NCBI RefSeq assembly: GCF_001499855.1
Contig: NZ_LQIK01000034.1
Span: forward strand, 62,001-126,000
Reading direction: 5' to 3'
Source of the DNA: Mycobacterium sp. GA-0227b
GTDB lineage: Bacteria; Actinomycetota; Actinomycetes; Mycobacteriales; Mycobacteriaceae
Length of the DNA stretch: 64,000 bases
This document shows, one piece after another, positions 50,339 to 59,039 of the stretch. The notes beneath the pieces were generated by a model that saw nothing but the letters and a program-made list of their open reading frames with translations, was not told the DNA's origin and did not search any database. The position numbers and the translations under genes were made by a program. How positions within the stretch are numbered: the first letter of the stretch is position 1; every line of letters starts with the position of its first letter.

Positions 50339-50341
50339 CGT
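50336..50341 (+). promoter_or_regulatory. possible -10 for a separate aspB transcript
   Basis: TAGCGT includes the fadE33 stop codon and lies seven bases before the aspB GTG. Tentative, since aspB could simply be read from the fadD3 promoter. Confidence 0.35.
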
Positions 50342-50348
50342 TAGCAGC

Positions 50349-51503
50349 GTGAGCATCTCGCTGCGGTCCGGGATTCCGCCGTTCTACGTGATGGACGTGT
50401 GGCTGGCCGCTGCGGAACGTCAGCGCAGCCACGGCGATCTGGTGAACCTGTCGGCAGGCCAACCCAGCGCCGGCGCACCCGCCGCCGTCCGTGCAGTGGC
50501 GAAAGAGTCGCTGGACACCACCGTGCTCGGCTACACCGTGGCGTTGGGCATCCCGGAACTGCGTGCGGCGATCGCCGGCCGGTACCTCGACCGGTACAGC
50601 CTGACCGTGGACCCGAACGATGTCGTGATCACGACGGGCTCGTCGGGTGGGTTTCTGTTGGCCTTCCTCGCTTGCTTCGACGTCGGCGACCGGGTCGCGA
50701 TCGCCAGCCCCGGCTACCCCTGCTATCGCAATATCCTCTCGGCGCTGGGCTGCGAAGTCGTCGAGATTCCCTGCGGCCCCGAGACCCGCTTCCAGCCGAC
50801 CGTGCAGATGCTCGAGAATCTCGAGCCGCCCGTGCAGGGTGTCATCGTGGCGAGCCCGGCAAATCCGACCGGCACGGTCATCCCTCCGGAAGAACTGGCG
50901 GCGATCGCCGCTTGGTGCGATATGGCCGGAGTGCGGCTGATCAGCGACGAGGTTTACCACGGGCTGGTTTACGAGGGCGCTCCGGCGACCAGTTGCGCAT
51001 GGCAGACGTCGCGCAATGCCGTTGTCGCCAACAGCTTTTCGAAGTACTTTGCGATGACCGGGTGGCGGCTGGGCTGGCTGTTGGTCCCGCAGGAACTGCA
51101 GCGTGCAGTGGACCGTCTGACGGGCAACTTCACGATTTGCCCGCCGACGCTGCCGCAACTGGCGGCGGTCGCGGCATTCACGCCGGAGTCGATCGCCGAA
51201 GCCGACGCGCTGCTGCACCAGTACGCCGCCAACCGTCGACTGCTGCTCGACGGGCTGCGCGGTATGGGCATCGACCGACTGGCCCCCACCGACGGCGCGT
51301 TCTACGTCTATGCCGACGTCTCGCACCTGACCACGGACTCGCTGTCGTTCTGCTCAAAGCTGTTGGATGACACCGGTGTTGCGATCGCACCCGGAATCGA
51401 CTTCGATCCGGCACGGGGCGGTTCGTTCGTCCGGCTGTCGTTCGCGGGACCGACCAGCGACGTCACCGAGGCGCTGCGCCGCATCGGCGCGTGGCTGGGC
51501 TGA
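50349..51503 (+). CDS. aspB: class I aminotransferase AspB (Rv3565 counterpart)
   Basis: The 384-residue protein is a fold-type I PLP aminotransferase. It has VIVASPANPTGTVIP with the Asn contacting PLP, RLISDEVYHGLVY with the PLP-pyridine Asp and Tyr, the Schiff-base lysine in NSFSKYFAMTGWRLGW, and the C-terminal substrate Arg in FVRLSFAG. The amino donor and acceptor are not known; the name follows annotation in M. tuberculosis, where it also ends the fadE33 cluster. GTG 50349 is ten bases after fadE33. Confidence 0.9.
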   Translation: MSISLRSGIPPFYVMDVWLAAAERQRSHGDLVNLSAGQPSAGAPAAVRAVAKESLDTTVLGYTVALGIPELRAAIAGRYLDRYSLTVDPNDVVITTGSSGGFLLAFLACFDVGDRVAIASPGYPCYRNILSALGCEVVEIPCGPETRFQPTVQMLENLEPPVQGVIVASPANPTGTVIPPEELAAIAAWCDMAGVRLISDEVYHGLVYEGAPATSCAWQTSRNAVVANSFSKYFAMTGWRLGWLLVPQELQRAVDRLTGNFTICPPTLPQLAAVAAFTPESIAEADALLHQYAANRRLLLDGLRGMGIDRLAPTDGAFYVYADVSHLTTDSLSFCSKLLDDTGVAIAPGIDFDPARGGSFVRLSFAGPTSDVTEALRRIGAWLG

Positions 51504-51516
51504 GGTGCCCGCGCGC

Positions 51517-52683
51517 ATGGGCACCACTGCGCAGCGGGCACCGCTGTTGGCGGCTGGTTTCACCACTGCCTTCGGCGCCCACGCCGTCGCAGGCACGCTC
51601 GGGACGACCACGACCGGTACAGCCGCCTCACTGCTGACGCTCGGTGCGCTCCTCGCGGTCTACGACGGTGCGGAGGTGGTGCTGAAGCCGGTTTTCGGAA
51701 CGCTCGCCGACCGAATCGGCGCGCGCACCGTCCTGATCGCCGGGTTGGTGATCTTTGTGGTCGCGTCGGCGTCCTACGCCGTCTTTGACAACACCGCGTG
51801 GCTATGGGCAGGCCGGTTCGGCCAGGGTGTCGGCGCAGCGGCATTCTCGCCCGCCGCGTCGGCGCTGGTCGCCCTGATGACGTCGCCCGACGCCCAGGGG
51901 CGCGCATTCGGAACGTACGGCTCATACAAATCGATCGGCTACACGCTCGGGCCATTACTCGGTGGCCTGATCGTCACGCTGGGCGGGCTGCAGAGCCTGT
52001 TCGCCGTGATGGCCGTCCTCGGAACCGTGGTCGCCGTGTGGGCAGGGAGTTCCGTGCCGGCCGTGACGCCGCTGCCCCGGCGACGTCAGACCCTGGTCGA
52101 TACTCTGCGCAGGTTTTCCGAGTCCTCCTTTGTCACACCGTCGCTCGCGCTTGCGGCGGCCACCGCCGCACTGTCGGTCGGCGTTGGCTTCCTACCGGTT
52201 CTCGGCACCCAGGCCGGCCTGAGTCCCGTTGTCACGGGCGCCGTCGTCTCCGTGCTCGCGCTCACCACAGCGGTCGCGCAACCGATGGCCGGGCGGGCGC
52301 ACGACGCGGGCAGGATCACCCTCAACGCGGGCATTGCGATCGGAATGCTCTTGACCGCAGCCGGTTTGGTCGTCGCAGCCTTGCCCGGCCTCGCGGGACT
52401 GCTGTGCGCCGCCGTTGTCATCGGGACCGGCTGCGGACTCATCACCCCGCTCGCCTTCACGATGCTCGCGAAGACGACCCCCAGCGAGCGGCTGGGCCAG
52501 ACGATGGGTGCGGCAGAGATCGGCCGAGAGAGTGGTGACGCCGCGGGGCCGCTCGTCGTGGCGTCGATCGCGGCGGCGTCGACGGTGCCATTCGGGTTCG
52601 CCGGCCTGGCCGTTCTCGTCAGTGCGGCCGGACTCACTTCTGCGGCGGTGGCGCGTGCGAAGGGCACCGCCACTCACCAGTGA
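51517..52683 (+). CDS. major facilitator superfamily transporter
   Basis: The 388-residue protein has twelve predicted hydrophobic helices and the MFS loop 2-3 motif (GTLADRIGARTVLIAG), with a related loop midway (GRAHDAGRITLNAG). It resembles drug/metabolite exporters; substrate unknown. ATG 51517 has GAGG about 11 bases upstream; a GTG at 51505 is an alternative. It follows aspB by 13 bases and starts the region not shared with M. tuberculosis, where nat follows aspB. Confidence 0.85.
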   Translation: MGTTAQRAPLLAAGFTTAFGAHAVAGTLGTTTTGTAASLLTLGALLAVYDGAEVVLKPVFGTLADRIGARTVLIAGLVIFVVASASYAVFDNTAWLWAGRFGQGVGAAAFSPAASALVALMTSPDAQGRAFGTYGSYKSIGYTLGPLLGGLIVTLGGLQSLFAVMAVLGTVVAVWAGSSVPAVTPLPRRRQTLVDTLRRFSESSFVTPSLALAAATAALSVGVGFLPVLGTQAGLSPVVTGAVVSVLALTTAVAQPMAGRAHDAGRITLNAGIAIGMLLTAAGLVVAALPGLAGLLCAAVVIGTGCGLITPLAFTMLAKTTPSERLGQTMGAAEIGRESGDAAGPLVVASIAAASTVPFGFAGLAVLVSAAGLTSAAVARAKGTATHQ

Positions 52684-52715
52684 CCGGTGAGCGCCCGCTT
52701 GTCGGCAGCTGGGTG

Positions 52716-52721
52716 TACAGT
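52716..52721 (+). promoter_or_regulatory. -10 of a leaderless transcript for the DUF222/HNH gene
   Basis: TACAGT lies seven bases before the ATG at 52729. Confidence 0.5.
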
Positions 52722-52728
52722 CCGAATC

Positions 52729-54009
52729 ATGTTCGAAAGTTTGTTCGATATCGGTCCGGAGGCTTCCGAGGAGGAGCTCCGGGTCGCGGTCGAGCGACTC
52801 GAACGGGTGAAGTCGTCCGCCGCCGCCGCGCAGGCACGCGTGACCGCATTGTGGAAGGCGAAGCGTTACGCCGCCGAGGAGGCTGCGGGAGTGCCTGCGA
52901 GTCGACGTGGTCGGGGGCTGGCGACGGAGGTCGCGTTGGCGCGCCGAGATGCGCCGGTGCAGGGCGGCCGTCACCTGGGACTGGCCAGTGCCCTGGTTGA
53001 CGAGATGCCCCACACCCTCGCTGCGTTGGAATGTGGGGCGCTGTCAGAATGGCGAGCCACTCTGATCGTGCGTGAATCGGCGTGTTTGAGCGTTGAGGAC
53101 CGTCGTCGGCTCGACACCCAAATGTGCGGCGACCTCTCGCGTCTCGATGGATGGGGCGACAAGCGGATCGCGGCCGAAGCTAAGAGGATCGCGTGCGAGC
53201 TCGACGTGGGCGCGGTGGTCGACCGCAGCGCCAAGGCCGAAGCGGACCGGTGTGTCACCATTCGCCCGGCGCCCGACTCGATGGTGTGGTTGACCGCGCT
53301 GCTACCCGTCAAGCAGGGCGTGAGCGTCTATGCGGCATTGAAAAGCGCCGCCGACACCACTTTCGACGACCGGTCGCGCGGCCAGATCATGGCCGACACA
53401 ATGGTGGAACGGGTGACCGCACGCCCCGCCGAGCAGCCGGTGGATGTCAACTTGAACCTCGTGATGGCCGACACCACGCTGATGGGTGATGACGATGCGC
53501 CCGCGTGGCTCGACGGTTACGGACCACTGCCGAGCGCGATCGCGAGAGCGCTCACCGGCGAGGCGGTCGGCGACGCCACAGCCAAGGCGATGCTTCGCCG
53601 GCTGTACCGGCATCCCCGCAGCGGCCAACTAGTGGCGATGGAATCCCAAGCCAGAGCCTTTCCAAAAGGGTTGGCGGCGTTCATCGGGATACGCGATCAG
53701 ACGTGCCGCACGCCCTACTGCAATGCGCCGATACGCCATCGCGACCATGCGGTGCCCCGGCATAGGGCCGGGCCGACGACTGCGCTGAATGGCCTCGGCG
53801 AATGCGAGGCGTGCAACTACGCCAAGGAAGCCACCGGCTGGTCGGTGACGACAAGTGAACATGACGGCGAACACCGCGCCGAGTTCACGACACCCACCGG
53901 TGCGACCTACCGATCGACCGCACCGCCGCTTCCCGGTCCGCCTGTGCGAACCATGAGCCTGATCGAGGGCCGACTCAGCGTTGACCTGATCACCTTCGAC
54001 GCTGCGTGA
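52729..54009 (+). CDS. DUF222/HNH endonuclease family protein (13E12-like)
   Basis: The 426-residue protein has the DUF222 helical domain and a C-terminal HNH motif: CRTPYCNAPIRHRDHAVPRH, then GLGECEACNYAKEATGW, with paired cysteines for zinc and His-Asp-His for metal/catalysis. This is the family of the mycobacterial 13E12 repeats, many copies of which occur in actinobacterial genomes. Role unknown; nuclease or mobile-element-associated activity is inferred. Its last 20 bases overlap the convergent acetoacetyl-CoA synthetase gene. Confidence 0.9.
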   Translation: MFESLFDIGPEASEEELRVAVERLERVKSSAAAAQARVTALWKAKRYAAEEAAGVPASRRGRGLATEVALARRDAPVQGGRHLGLASALVDEMPHTLAALECGALSEWRATLIVRESACLSVEDRRRLDTQMCGDLSRLDGWGDKRIAAEAKRIACELDVGAVVDRSAKAEADRCVTIRPAPDSMVWLTALLPVKQGVSVYAALKSAADTTFDDRSRGQIMADTMVERVTARPAEQPVDVNLNLVMADTTLMGDDDAPAWLDGYGPLPSAIARALTGEAVGDATAKAMLRRLYRHPRSGQLVAMESQARAFPKGLAAFIGIRDQTCRTPYCNAPIRHRDHAVPRHRAGPTTALNGLGECEACNYAKEATGWSVTTSEHDGEHRAEFTTPTGATYRSTAPPLPGPPVRTMSLIEGRLSVDLITFDAA

Positions 54010-55888
54010 CGTACCAGTCGAGCAGATCGGGATCGTCGACGGCGCTGCGCTCGACGACCTTCGCGGCGTCCGCGCCCTGGAACAGTTTCTTGATCGGCAC
54101 TTCGAGCTTCTTGCCCGTGCGGGTATGCGGAACGCCTGGCGCGGCGATGATCTCGTCGGGTACGTGCCGCGGCGACACTTCCTCCCGAATGGTGTTCTTG
54201 ATGCGGTCACGCAGGTCGTCGGAAAGTTCCGCATCGCCCGCCAGGACCACGAACAGGGGCATCCAGTACCCGCCGTCGGACTGGTCGATGCCGATGATCA
54301 GCGCTTCGGCGACCTCGGGCAGCCGCTCGACCGCCTGGTAGATGTCCGCGCTGCCCATCCGGATGCCGTGCCGGTTGAGGGTGGAGTCCGACCGCCCGTG
54401 CACGATGACGCTGCCGTGGTCAGTGATCGTGATCCAGTCGCCGTGGCGCCACACGCCGGGAAACATCTCGAAATACGCGCTGCGATAACGCGACCCGTCG
54501 GGGTCGTTCCAGAACCCGACGGGCATGGAGGGCAGCGGCTTGGTGATCACCAACTCACCGACCTCGTTGCGCACCGGCTTGCCCGACTCGTTCCACGAGT
54601 CCAGCGCACAACCGAGGTACGGCGCCGACAGCTCACCGGGCCACACCGGGACGGTGCGGACCCCGCCGATGAACGCCGACACCACATCGGTGCCACCGCT
54701 GATCGATGACACCTGTACCTGCTCGCCGACGTTGTCGCGCAACCACAGTGACGTCGACGGCGGTAGTGAGGACCCGGTGATGCCGACCGTGCGCAGCGCC
54801 GACAGATCATGCTCCTTACGCGGCACCTCACCGGCCTTTGCGCAGGCGAGCACATATCCGGGGCTGGTTCCCAGCACCGTGGCCCTCACTCGAGCGGCGA
54901 TGTCCCACAGTGCATCGGGCCGCGGGGCGCTGGGGCTTCCGTCGTAGCACACGATGGTCGCTCCGACGAGAAGCCCGGCGACTTGGAAGTTCCACATCAT
55001 CCAACTCGGACTGGTGTACCAGAAGAAGGTGTCGTCGGGTCCGATGTCGGACTGCAGCGCAATGGCTTTGAGGTGTTCGAGCAGGACGCCCCCGTGGCCG
55101 TGCATCATGCCCTTGGGCAGTCCGGTGGTGCCCGACGAGAACAGAATCCACAGCGGGTGAGCGAAGTCGACCGGCGTCGACGCCAACTCAGCACCGTTCG
55201 AACCCGTCATTTCCGAGGCCATCACGGTGCCGCGCAGGGTCGGCAGGCCATCCTGCAGCGTGGCGATGTCGCGGCTCTTGTCGTGGAACTTGCCGCCATA
55301 GGTGTAACCGTCGGCGGTCACCAGCACCGTCGGTTCGAGCTGTCCGAGCCGGTCGAGCGCGGCCTTGGCCGAGTAGTCCTGACCGCAGGCGCTCCAGATG
55401 CCGCCGATGCTGGCGGTGGCCAGGAATGCGATCACGGCTTCGGGAATGTTCGGCAGGTACCCGATCACCCGGTCGCCGGCCGCCACCCCGAGCGAGCGCA
55501 ACCTCTGCGCGAAAGCTGCGGTGCGACCGAGTAACTCGGTCCAGGAAACCTCGGTGACCCCGCCGCCTTCGGCGAGATAGAGGATCGCGGGCCGGTCGGT
55601 GCGGGCGTTGCGCACCACCTGATCCACGTAGTTGAGGTGAGTTCCGGGAAACCACTGTGCGCCGGGCATTTCGGCGGAGGCGAGCACGGTGTCAGGCCGG
55701 TCGCCGAGGCCGAAGTAGTCCCACAGCGCAGCCCAGAACGCGTCCGGGTCGTCGATAGACCATTGCCACAGCGACTGGTAGTCGGGTAGGTCGAGGCCGG
55801 TACGCCGCTGCACGAACTGCGCGAAGTCGGTGACTCGCGCGCCGGCGATGTCGGCCGTCGTGGGCGTCCATTGCGCAGTGGTGGTCAT
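53990..55888 (-). CDS. acetoacetate-CoA ligase
   Basis: The 632-residue AMP-forming synthetase has features of acetoacetyl-CoA synthetase: FPGTHLNYVDQVVRNARTDR at the N-terminus, IWSACGQDYSAKAALDRLGQ, LFSSGTTGLPKGMMHGHGG, ISGGTDVVSAFIGGV and DSTLNRHGIRMGSADIYQAV, with the acylation lysine in HTRTGKKLEVPIKKLF. It converts acetoacetate, ATP and CoA to acetoacetyl-CoA. It overlaps the dehydrogenase gene by four bases, forming a transporter-dehydrogenase-ligase operon for 3-hydroxybutyrate/acetoacetate use. Confidence 0.9.
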   Translation of the reverse strand: MTTTAQWTPTTADIAGARVTDFAQFVQRRTGLDLPDYQSLWQWSIDDPDAFWAALWDYFGLGDRPDTVLASAEMPGAQWFPGTHLNYVDQVVRNARTDRPAILYLAEGGGVTEVSWTELLGRTAAFAQRLRSLGVAAGDRVIGYLPNIPEAVIAFLATASIGGIWSACGQDYSAKAALDRLGQLEPTVLVTADGYTYGGKFHDKSRDIATLQDGLPTLRGTVMASEMTGSNGAELASTPVDFAHPLWILFSSGTTGLPKGMMHGHGGVLLEHLKAIALQSDIGPDDTFFWYTSPSWMMWNFQVAGLLVGATIVCYDGSPSAPRPDALWDIAARVRATVLGTSPGYVLACAKAGEVPRKEHDLSALRTVGITGSSLPPSTSLWLRDNVGEQVQVSSISGGTDVVSAFIGGVRTVPVWPGELSAPYLGCALDSWNESGKPVRNEVGELVITKPLPSMPVGFWNDPDGSRYRSAYFEMFPGVWRHGDWITITDHGSVIVHGRSDSTLNRHGIRMGSADIYQAVERLPEVAEALIIGIDQSDGGYWMPLFVVLAGDAELSDDLRDRIKNTIREEVSPRHVPDEIIAAPGVPHTRTGKKLEVPIKKLFQGADAAKVVERSAVDDPDLLDWYVTQRRR

Positions 55889-56631
55889 CGGGCGCTCCAG
55901 CCGCCGTCCATCGTGTACGACGCCCCGGTCACCATCCCCGCATCCGGTGAGGCGAGCCAGATGACCAGCGAGGCAACTTCTTCGGGTTCGACAAGTCGCT
56001 TGATGGCGCTCTCCTTCAGCAGAATGTCCGCGACCACCTTATCCTCGTCTATCCCGTGGGTGCGGGCCTGATCGGCGATCTGCTTGGTCACCAGCGGAGT
56101 TCGCACATAACCCGGGTCGACGCAGTTGCTGGTGACGCCGTGCGGGCCGCCCTCCAGCGCGGTCACCTTCGACAGCCCCTCCAGCCCGTGCTTCGCGGTC
56201 ACGTACCCGCTCTTGAACTCGGAGGCGCGCAGGCCATGTATCGACGAAATGTTGATGATGCGCCCGAAGTTCTGCTCGTACATGTGCGGCAGCGCCGCAC
56301 GAATCAAAAGGAACGGCGCCTCGAGCATGAGTTGGAGAATGAAGCGGAAGCGCTCGGGCGGGAACTCGGCGATCGGGCTGACGTGCTGCACGCCGGCGTT
56401 GTTCACCAGAATGTCTGTCTTCAGCCGAAGATCCGCGAGCGCGGAGACGTCGGAAAGATCGACCACCCATGGCTTTCCACCGATCTCTTCGGCGATCGCC
56501 TTGGCGCCGACATCGTCGCGATCCGCGACGGTGACCGTCGTCCCCTGCGCGGCCAAGGCTCGCGCACATGCGGCCCCGATGCCACTCGCACCGCCGGTCA
56601 CCAGCGCGGTGCGGCCGTCGAGTTCGCTCAT
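55885..56631 (-). CDS. 3-hydroxybutyrate dehydrogenase (SDR)
   Basis: The 248-residue SDR has TGGASGIGAACARALAAQG, NNAGVQHVSPIAEFP and the catalytic SSIHGLRASEFKSGYVTAKH. The NNAGVQHV..PIEEFP and SxHGL.AS..KS.YV.AKHG pattern is characteristic of bacterial D-3-hydroxybutyrate dehydrogenases. It oxidises 3-hydroxybutyrate to acetoacetate for the neighbouring ligase. It overlaps both neighbours by four bases. Confidence 0.9.
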   Translation of the reverse strand: MSELDGRTALVTGGASGIGAACARALAAQGTTVTVADRDDVGAKAIAEEIGGKPWVVDLSDVSALADLRLKTDILVNNAGVQHVSPIAEFPPERFRFILQLMLEAPFLLIRAALPHMYEQNFGRIINISSIHGLRASEFKSGYVTAKHGLEGLSKVTALEGGPHGVTSNCVDPGYVRTPLVTKQIADQARTHGIDEDKVVADILLKESAIKRLVEPEEVASLVIWLASPDAGMVTGASYTMDGGWSAR

Positions 56632-57992
56632 ACGACGCCCGCCTTGGCGAGTTGCTCACGGTCGGCCGCATCGAGCGTCGCGAGATCGAGGCCCTTGGTT
56701 TCGCGGGTGAACAGCGCGGCCATCAAGGTGATCACCGAGGCGGCGGCCAGGTAGAGCGCGATCGGGACCGCCGAATCGTACCTGTCGAGCAGCCACGTGG
56801 CGATGGCCGGCGCCAGCGACCCGGCGACGATCGAGGTTACCTGATAGCCAAGGGAGACACCGGAATACCGCATCCGGGTCGGAAACATCTCGGCCATGAT
56901 CGCCGGCTGCGGCGAGTACATCAACGCGTGGATCACCAGTCCGAGGATGACCGCGGCCATGATCAACAGGTAGGAGCCGCTGTTCATCATCGGGAACGCG
57001 AAGAAGCCCCACGTTCCCCCGGCGATTGCACCGACGATGTACACCGGCCGCCTGCCAAACCGGTCGGACAGCCGACCCACCTGGGGAATCACCACGAAGT
57101 GCACAGCGTGCGCGACGAGCAGCCACCACAGGATGTCACTGGTGTCGGCGCCGACGTGCGTCTTGAGGTAGACGATCGAGAACGTGACCACCAGGTAGTA
57201 CATGATGTTCTCCGCGAACCGCAGCCCCATCGCGGTGAAAACGCCACGGGGATAACGCCTCAGCACCTCGAACACGCCGTAGGACACAGCCTTGACGCGT
57301 TCGACCTCCTCCTGGGCGGCCACGAAGATCGGCGCGTCGCTGACCTTGGTGCGGATGTAGTAGCCGATCAGCACCACCACCGCCGACAACCAGAACGCCA
57401 CCCGCCATCCCCAGGACAGGAACGCCGTCTCCGGCAGCAGACCGGTCAGCACTAACAGCACGACGGTGGCGAGCATGTTGCCGACGGGCACCGCCGCCTG
57501 CGGCCAACTGGCCCAGAACGCTCGCTTGTCGTTCGGACTGTGCTCGGCGACAAGCAGAACTGCTCCGCCCCATTCGCCGCCGACCGCGAAGCCCTGAAGG
57601 AACCGCAGCACCACGAGCAAGATCGGCGCCCATACCCCGATCTGTGCGTAGGTGGGCAGGCAGCCCATGAGAAACGTGACGCCACCGACGAGAAGGATCG
57701 CGAACTGGAGCAGCTTCTTGCGGCCGTACTTGTCGCCGAAGTGTCCGAAGACCACCCCGCCCAGCGGGCGCGCGACGAATCCGACGGCGTAGGTCAGCAG
57801 GGCGGCGATGAGTCCACTGGCCTCGCTCGTGCCTTCGGCGAAGAACACCTTGTTGAAGACCAATGTGGCGGCAGTCGCGTAGAGGAAGAACTCGTACCAT
57901 TCGACGACCGTGCCGGCCATCGAGGCGACCACGACGCGTTTGAGGCCCCTCGGGACCGGCGCGTCGCTGTTCGCGACATTGGTGACATCCAT
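56628..57992 (-). CDS. metabolite:proton symporter of the MHS family (MFS)
   Basis: The 454-residue protein is of the MHS type (relatives of KgtP, ProP and ShiA): VVVASMAGTVVEWYEFFLYA, GGVVFGHFGDKYGRKKLLQF, FAVGGEWGGAVLLVAEHSP and SDRFGRRPVYIVGA. The context suggests import of 3-hydroxybutyrate or acetoacetate. ATG 57992 gives MDVTNVANSDA. It leads the operon and is divergent from the LysR regulator across a 110-base control region. Confidence 0.9.
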   Translation of the reverse strand: MDVTNVANSDAPVPRGLKRVVVASMAGTVVEWYEFFLYATAATLVFNKVFFAEGTSEASGLIAALLTYAVGFVARPLGGVVFGHFGDKYGRKKLLQFAILLVGGVTFLMGCLPTYAQIGVWAPILLVVLRFLQGFAVGGEWGGAVLLVAEHSPNDKRAFWASWPQAAVPVGNMLATVVLLVLTGLLPETAFLSWGWRVAFWLSAVVVLIGYYIRTKVSDAPIFVAAQEEVERVKAVSYGVFEVLRRYPRGVFTAMGLRFAENIMYYLVVTFSIVYLKTHVGADTSDILWWLLVAHAVHFVVIPQVGRLSDRFGRRPVYIVGAIAGGTWGFFAFPMMNSGSYLLIMAAVILGLVIHALMYSPQPAIMAEMFPTRMRYSGVSLGYQVTSIVAGSLAPAIATWLLDRYDSAVPIALYLAAASVITLMAALFTRETKGLDLATLDAADREQLAKAGVV

Positions 57993-58043
57993 CGCGCACT
58001 CCTTCGGCTGTGATGGCAGGCACAGACGCCTGTGAGTATTCAC

Positions 58044-58100
58044 GCAGATACCCGCGGCTAGCAATGGCGAAAAATGCAGGAGGTATCTGCGAAAATGCAG
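58044..58100. promoter_or_regulatory. LysR-type control region with palindrome and direct repeats
   Basis: GCAGATACC (58044-58052) and GGTATCTGC (58082-58090) are perfect 9-base arms. Overlapping them, CGAAAAATGCAG (58068-58079) and CGAAAATGCAG (58090-58100) are direct repeats. It lies between the transporter operon and the lysR gene, the usual place for a LysR activator site. Confidence 0.6.
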
Positions 58101-58102
58101 TT

Positions 58103-59029
58103 GTGCCGCCTCCGATGACCCAGCCGTCGGGTCGACGGCCGAGCGCCGACGACCTGCTCGTGTTGCTGGCGGTCGGCCGGTCCGGCCGCTACAAGGCCGC
58201 AGCGGAGGAGCTCGGCCTCAACCACACCACCATCTCTCGGCGCATCGCCGCACTCGAGGAGTCGGTCGGCGGGCGGGTGTTGGCGCGCGGAGCGGGTGGG
58301 TGGGAACTCACCGACCTGGGCCGCGACGCGCTGGCCGCCGCCGAAGCCATCGAGTCGGCCGTGCGGTCACTGGCCGTCGACGCAGCCGGCGACCGCGCAC
58401 TCGAAGGCGTCGTGCGGATCTCGGCAACCGACGGCTTCTCGGCCTACATCGCGGCACCGGCCGCCGCTCACGTCCAGCGTCAGCACCCAAAGGTGGCCGT
58501 CGAGCTCGTCGCCACAACGCGACCCGCCACCCAGCAGAGGTCCGGTCTCGACGTGGAGGTGGTCGTCGGCGAACCCAAGGTCCATCGGGCCAGGGCGATC
58601 AGGCTTGGCGACTACTGCCTGGGCCTCTACGGTGCCCGGGGCTACCTGGCCGAGCACGGAACCCCGACCAGCATCGCCGACCTCGAGCGTTTCCCGCTGG
58701 TCTACTTCATCGACTCGATGCTGCAGGTCGACGACCTCGACGTGGCGGCGAGCTTCGCGCCCGCCATGCGCGAATCAGTCACCTCCACAAACGTTTTCGT
58801 GCATGTGGAAGCCACCCGCGCGGCCGCCGGCATTGGGTTGCTGCCCTGTTTCATGGCCGACCGGCACGACGATCTCCTCCGCGTGCTGCCCGGCCAGGTG
58901 GCCGTCCGGCTGACGTACTGGCTCGTCACCCGGGCAGAGGCGCTGCGCCGACCCGAGGTGGCCGCTGTCGTGGAGGCGATCCGCGACCGCGTGCACGAGC
59001 AGCGCGATGTGCTGCTCGGCAAAGGCTAA
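58103..59029 (+). CDS. LysR-family transcriptional regulator
   Basis: The 308-residue protein has an N-terminal LysR helix-turn-helix (RYKAAAEELGLNHTTISRRI, then ALEESVGGRVLAR) and a periplasmic-binding-protein-like effector domain. The GTG at 58103 is adjacent to the repeats; ATG 58115 and starts further upstream are alternatives, the latter unlikely because they would translate the operator. It probably controls the divergent symporter-dehydrogenase-ligase operon in response to its substrate. Confidence 0.85.
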   Translation: MPPPMTQPSGRRPSADDLLVLLAVGRSGRYKAAAEELGLNHTTISRRIAALEESVGGRVLARGAGGWELTDLGRDALAAAEAIESAVRSLAVDAAGDRALEGVVRISATDGFSAYIAAPAAAHVQRQHPKVAVELVATTRPATQQRSGLDVEVVVGEPKVHRARAIRLGDYCLGLYGARGYLAEHGTPTSIADLERFPLVYFIDSMLQVDDLDVAASFAPAMRESVTSTNVFVHVEATRAAAGIGLLPCFMADRHDDLLRVLPGQVAVRLTYWLVTRAEALRRPEVAAVVEAIRDRVHEQRDVLLGKG

Positions 59030-59039
59030 CGTCGTCAGC

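Noticed and set aside
50330..50345. GTGTTCTAG at the end of fadE33 looks like half of a KstR site
   Set aside because: The other half reads GAA rather than AAC in the required position, so it does not fit TnnAACnnGTTnnA; the bases are the last codons and stop of fadE33.
52729..54009. DUF222/HNH gene as evidence of a complete mobile element
   Set aside because: No terminal inverted repeats, target duplications, integrase or transposase were found around it.
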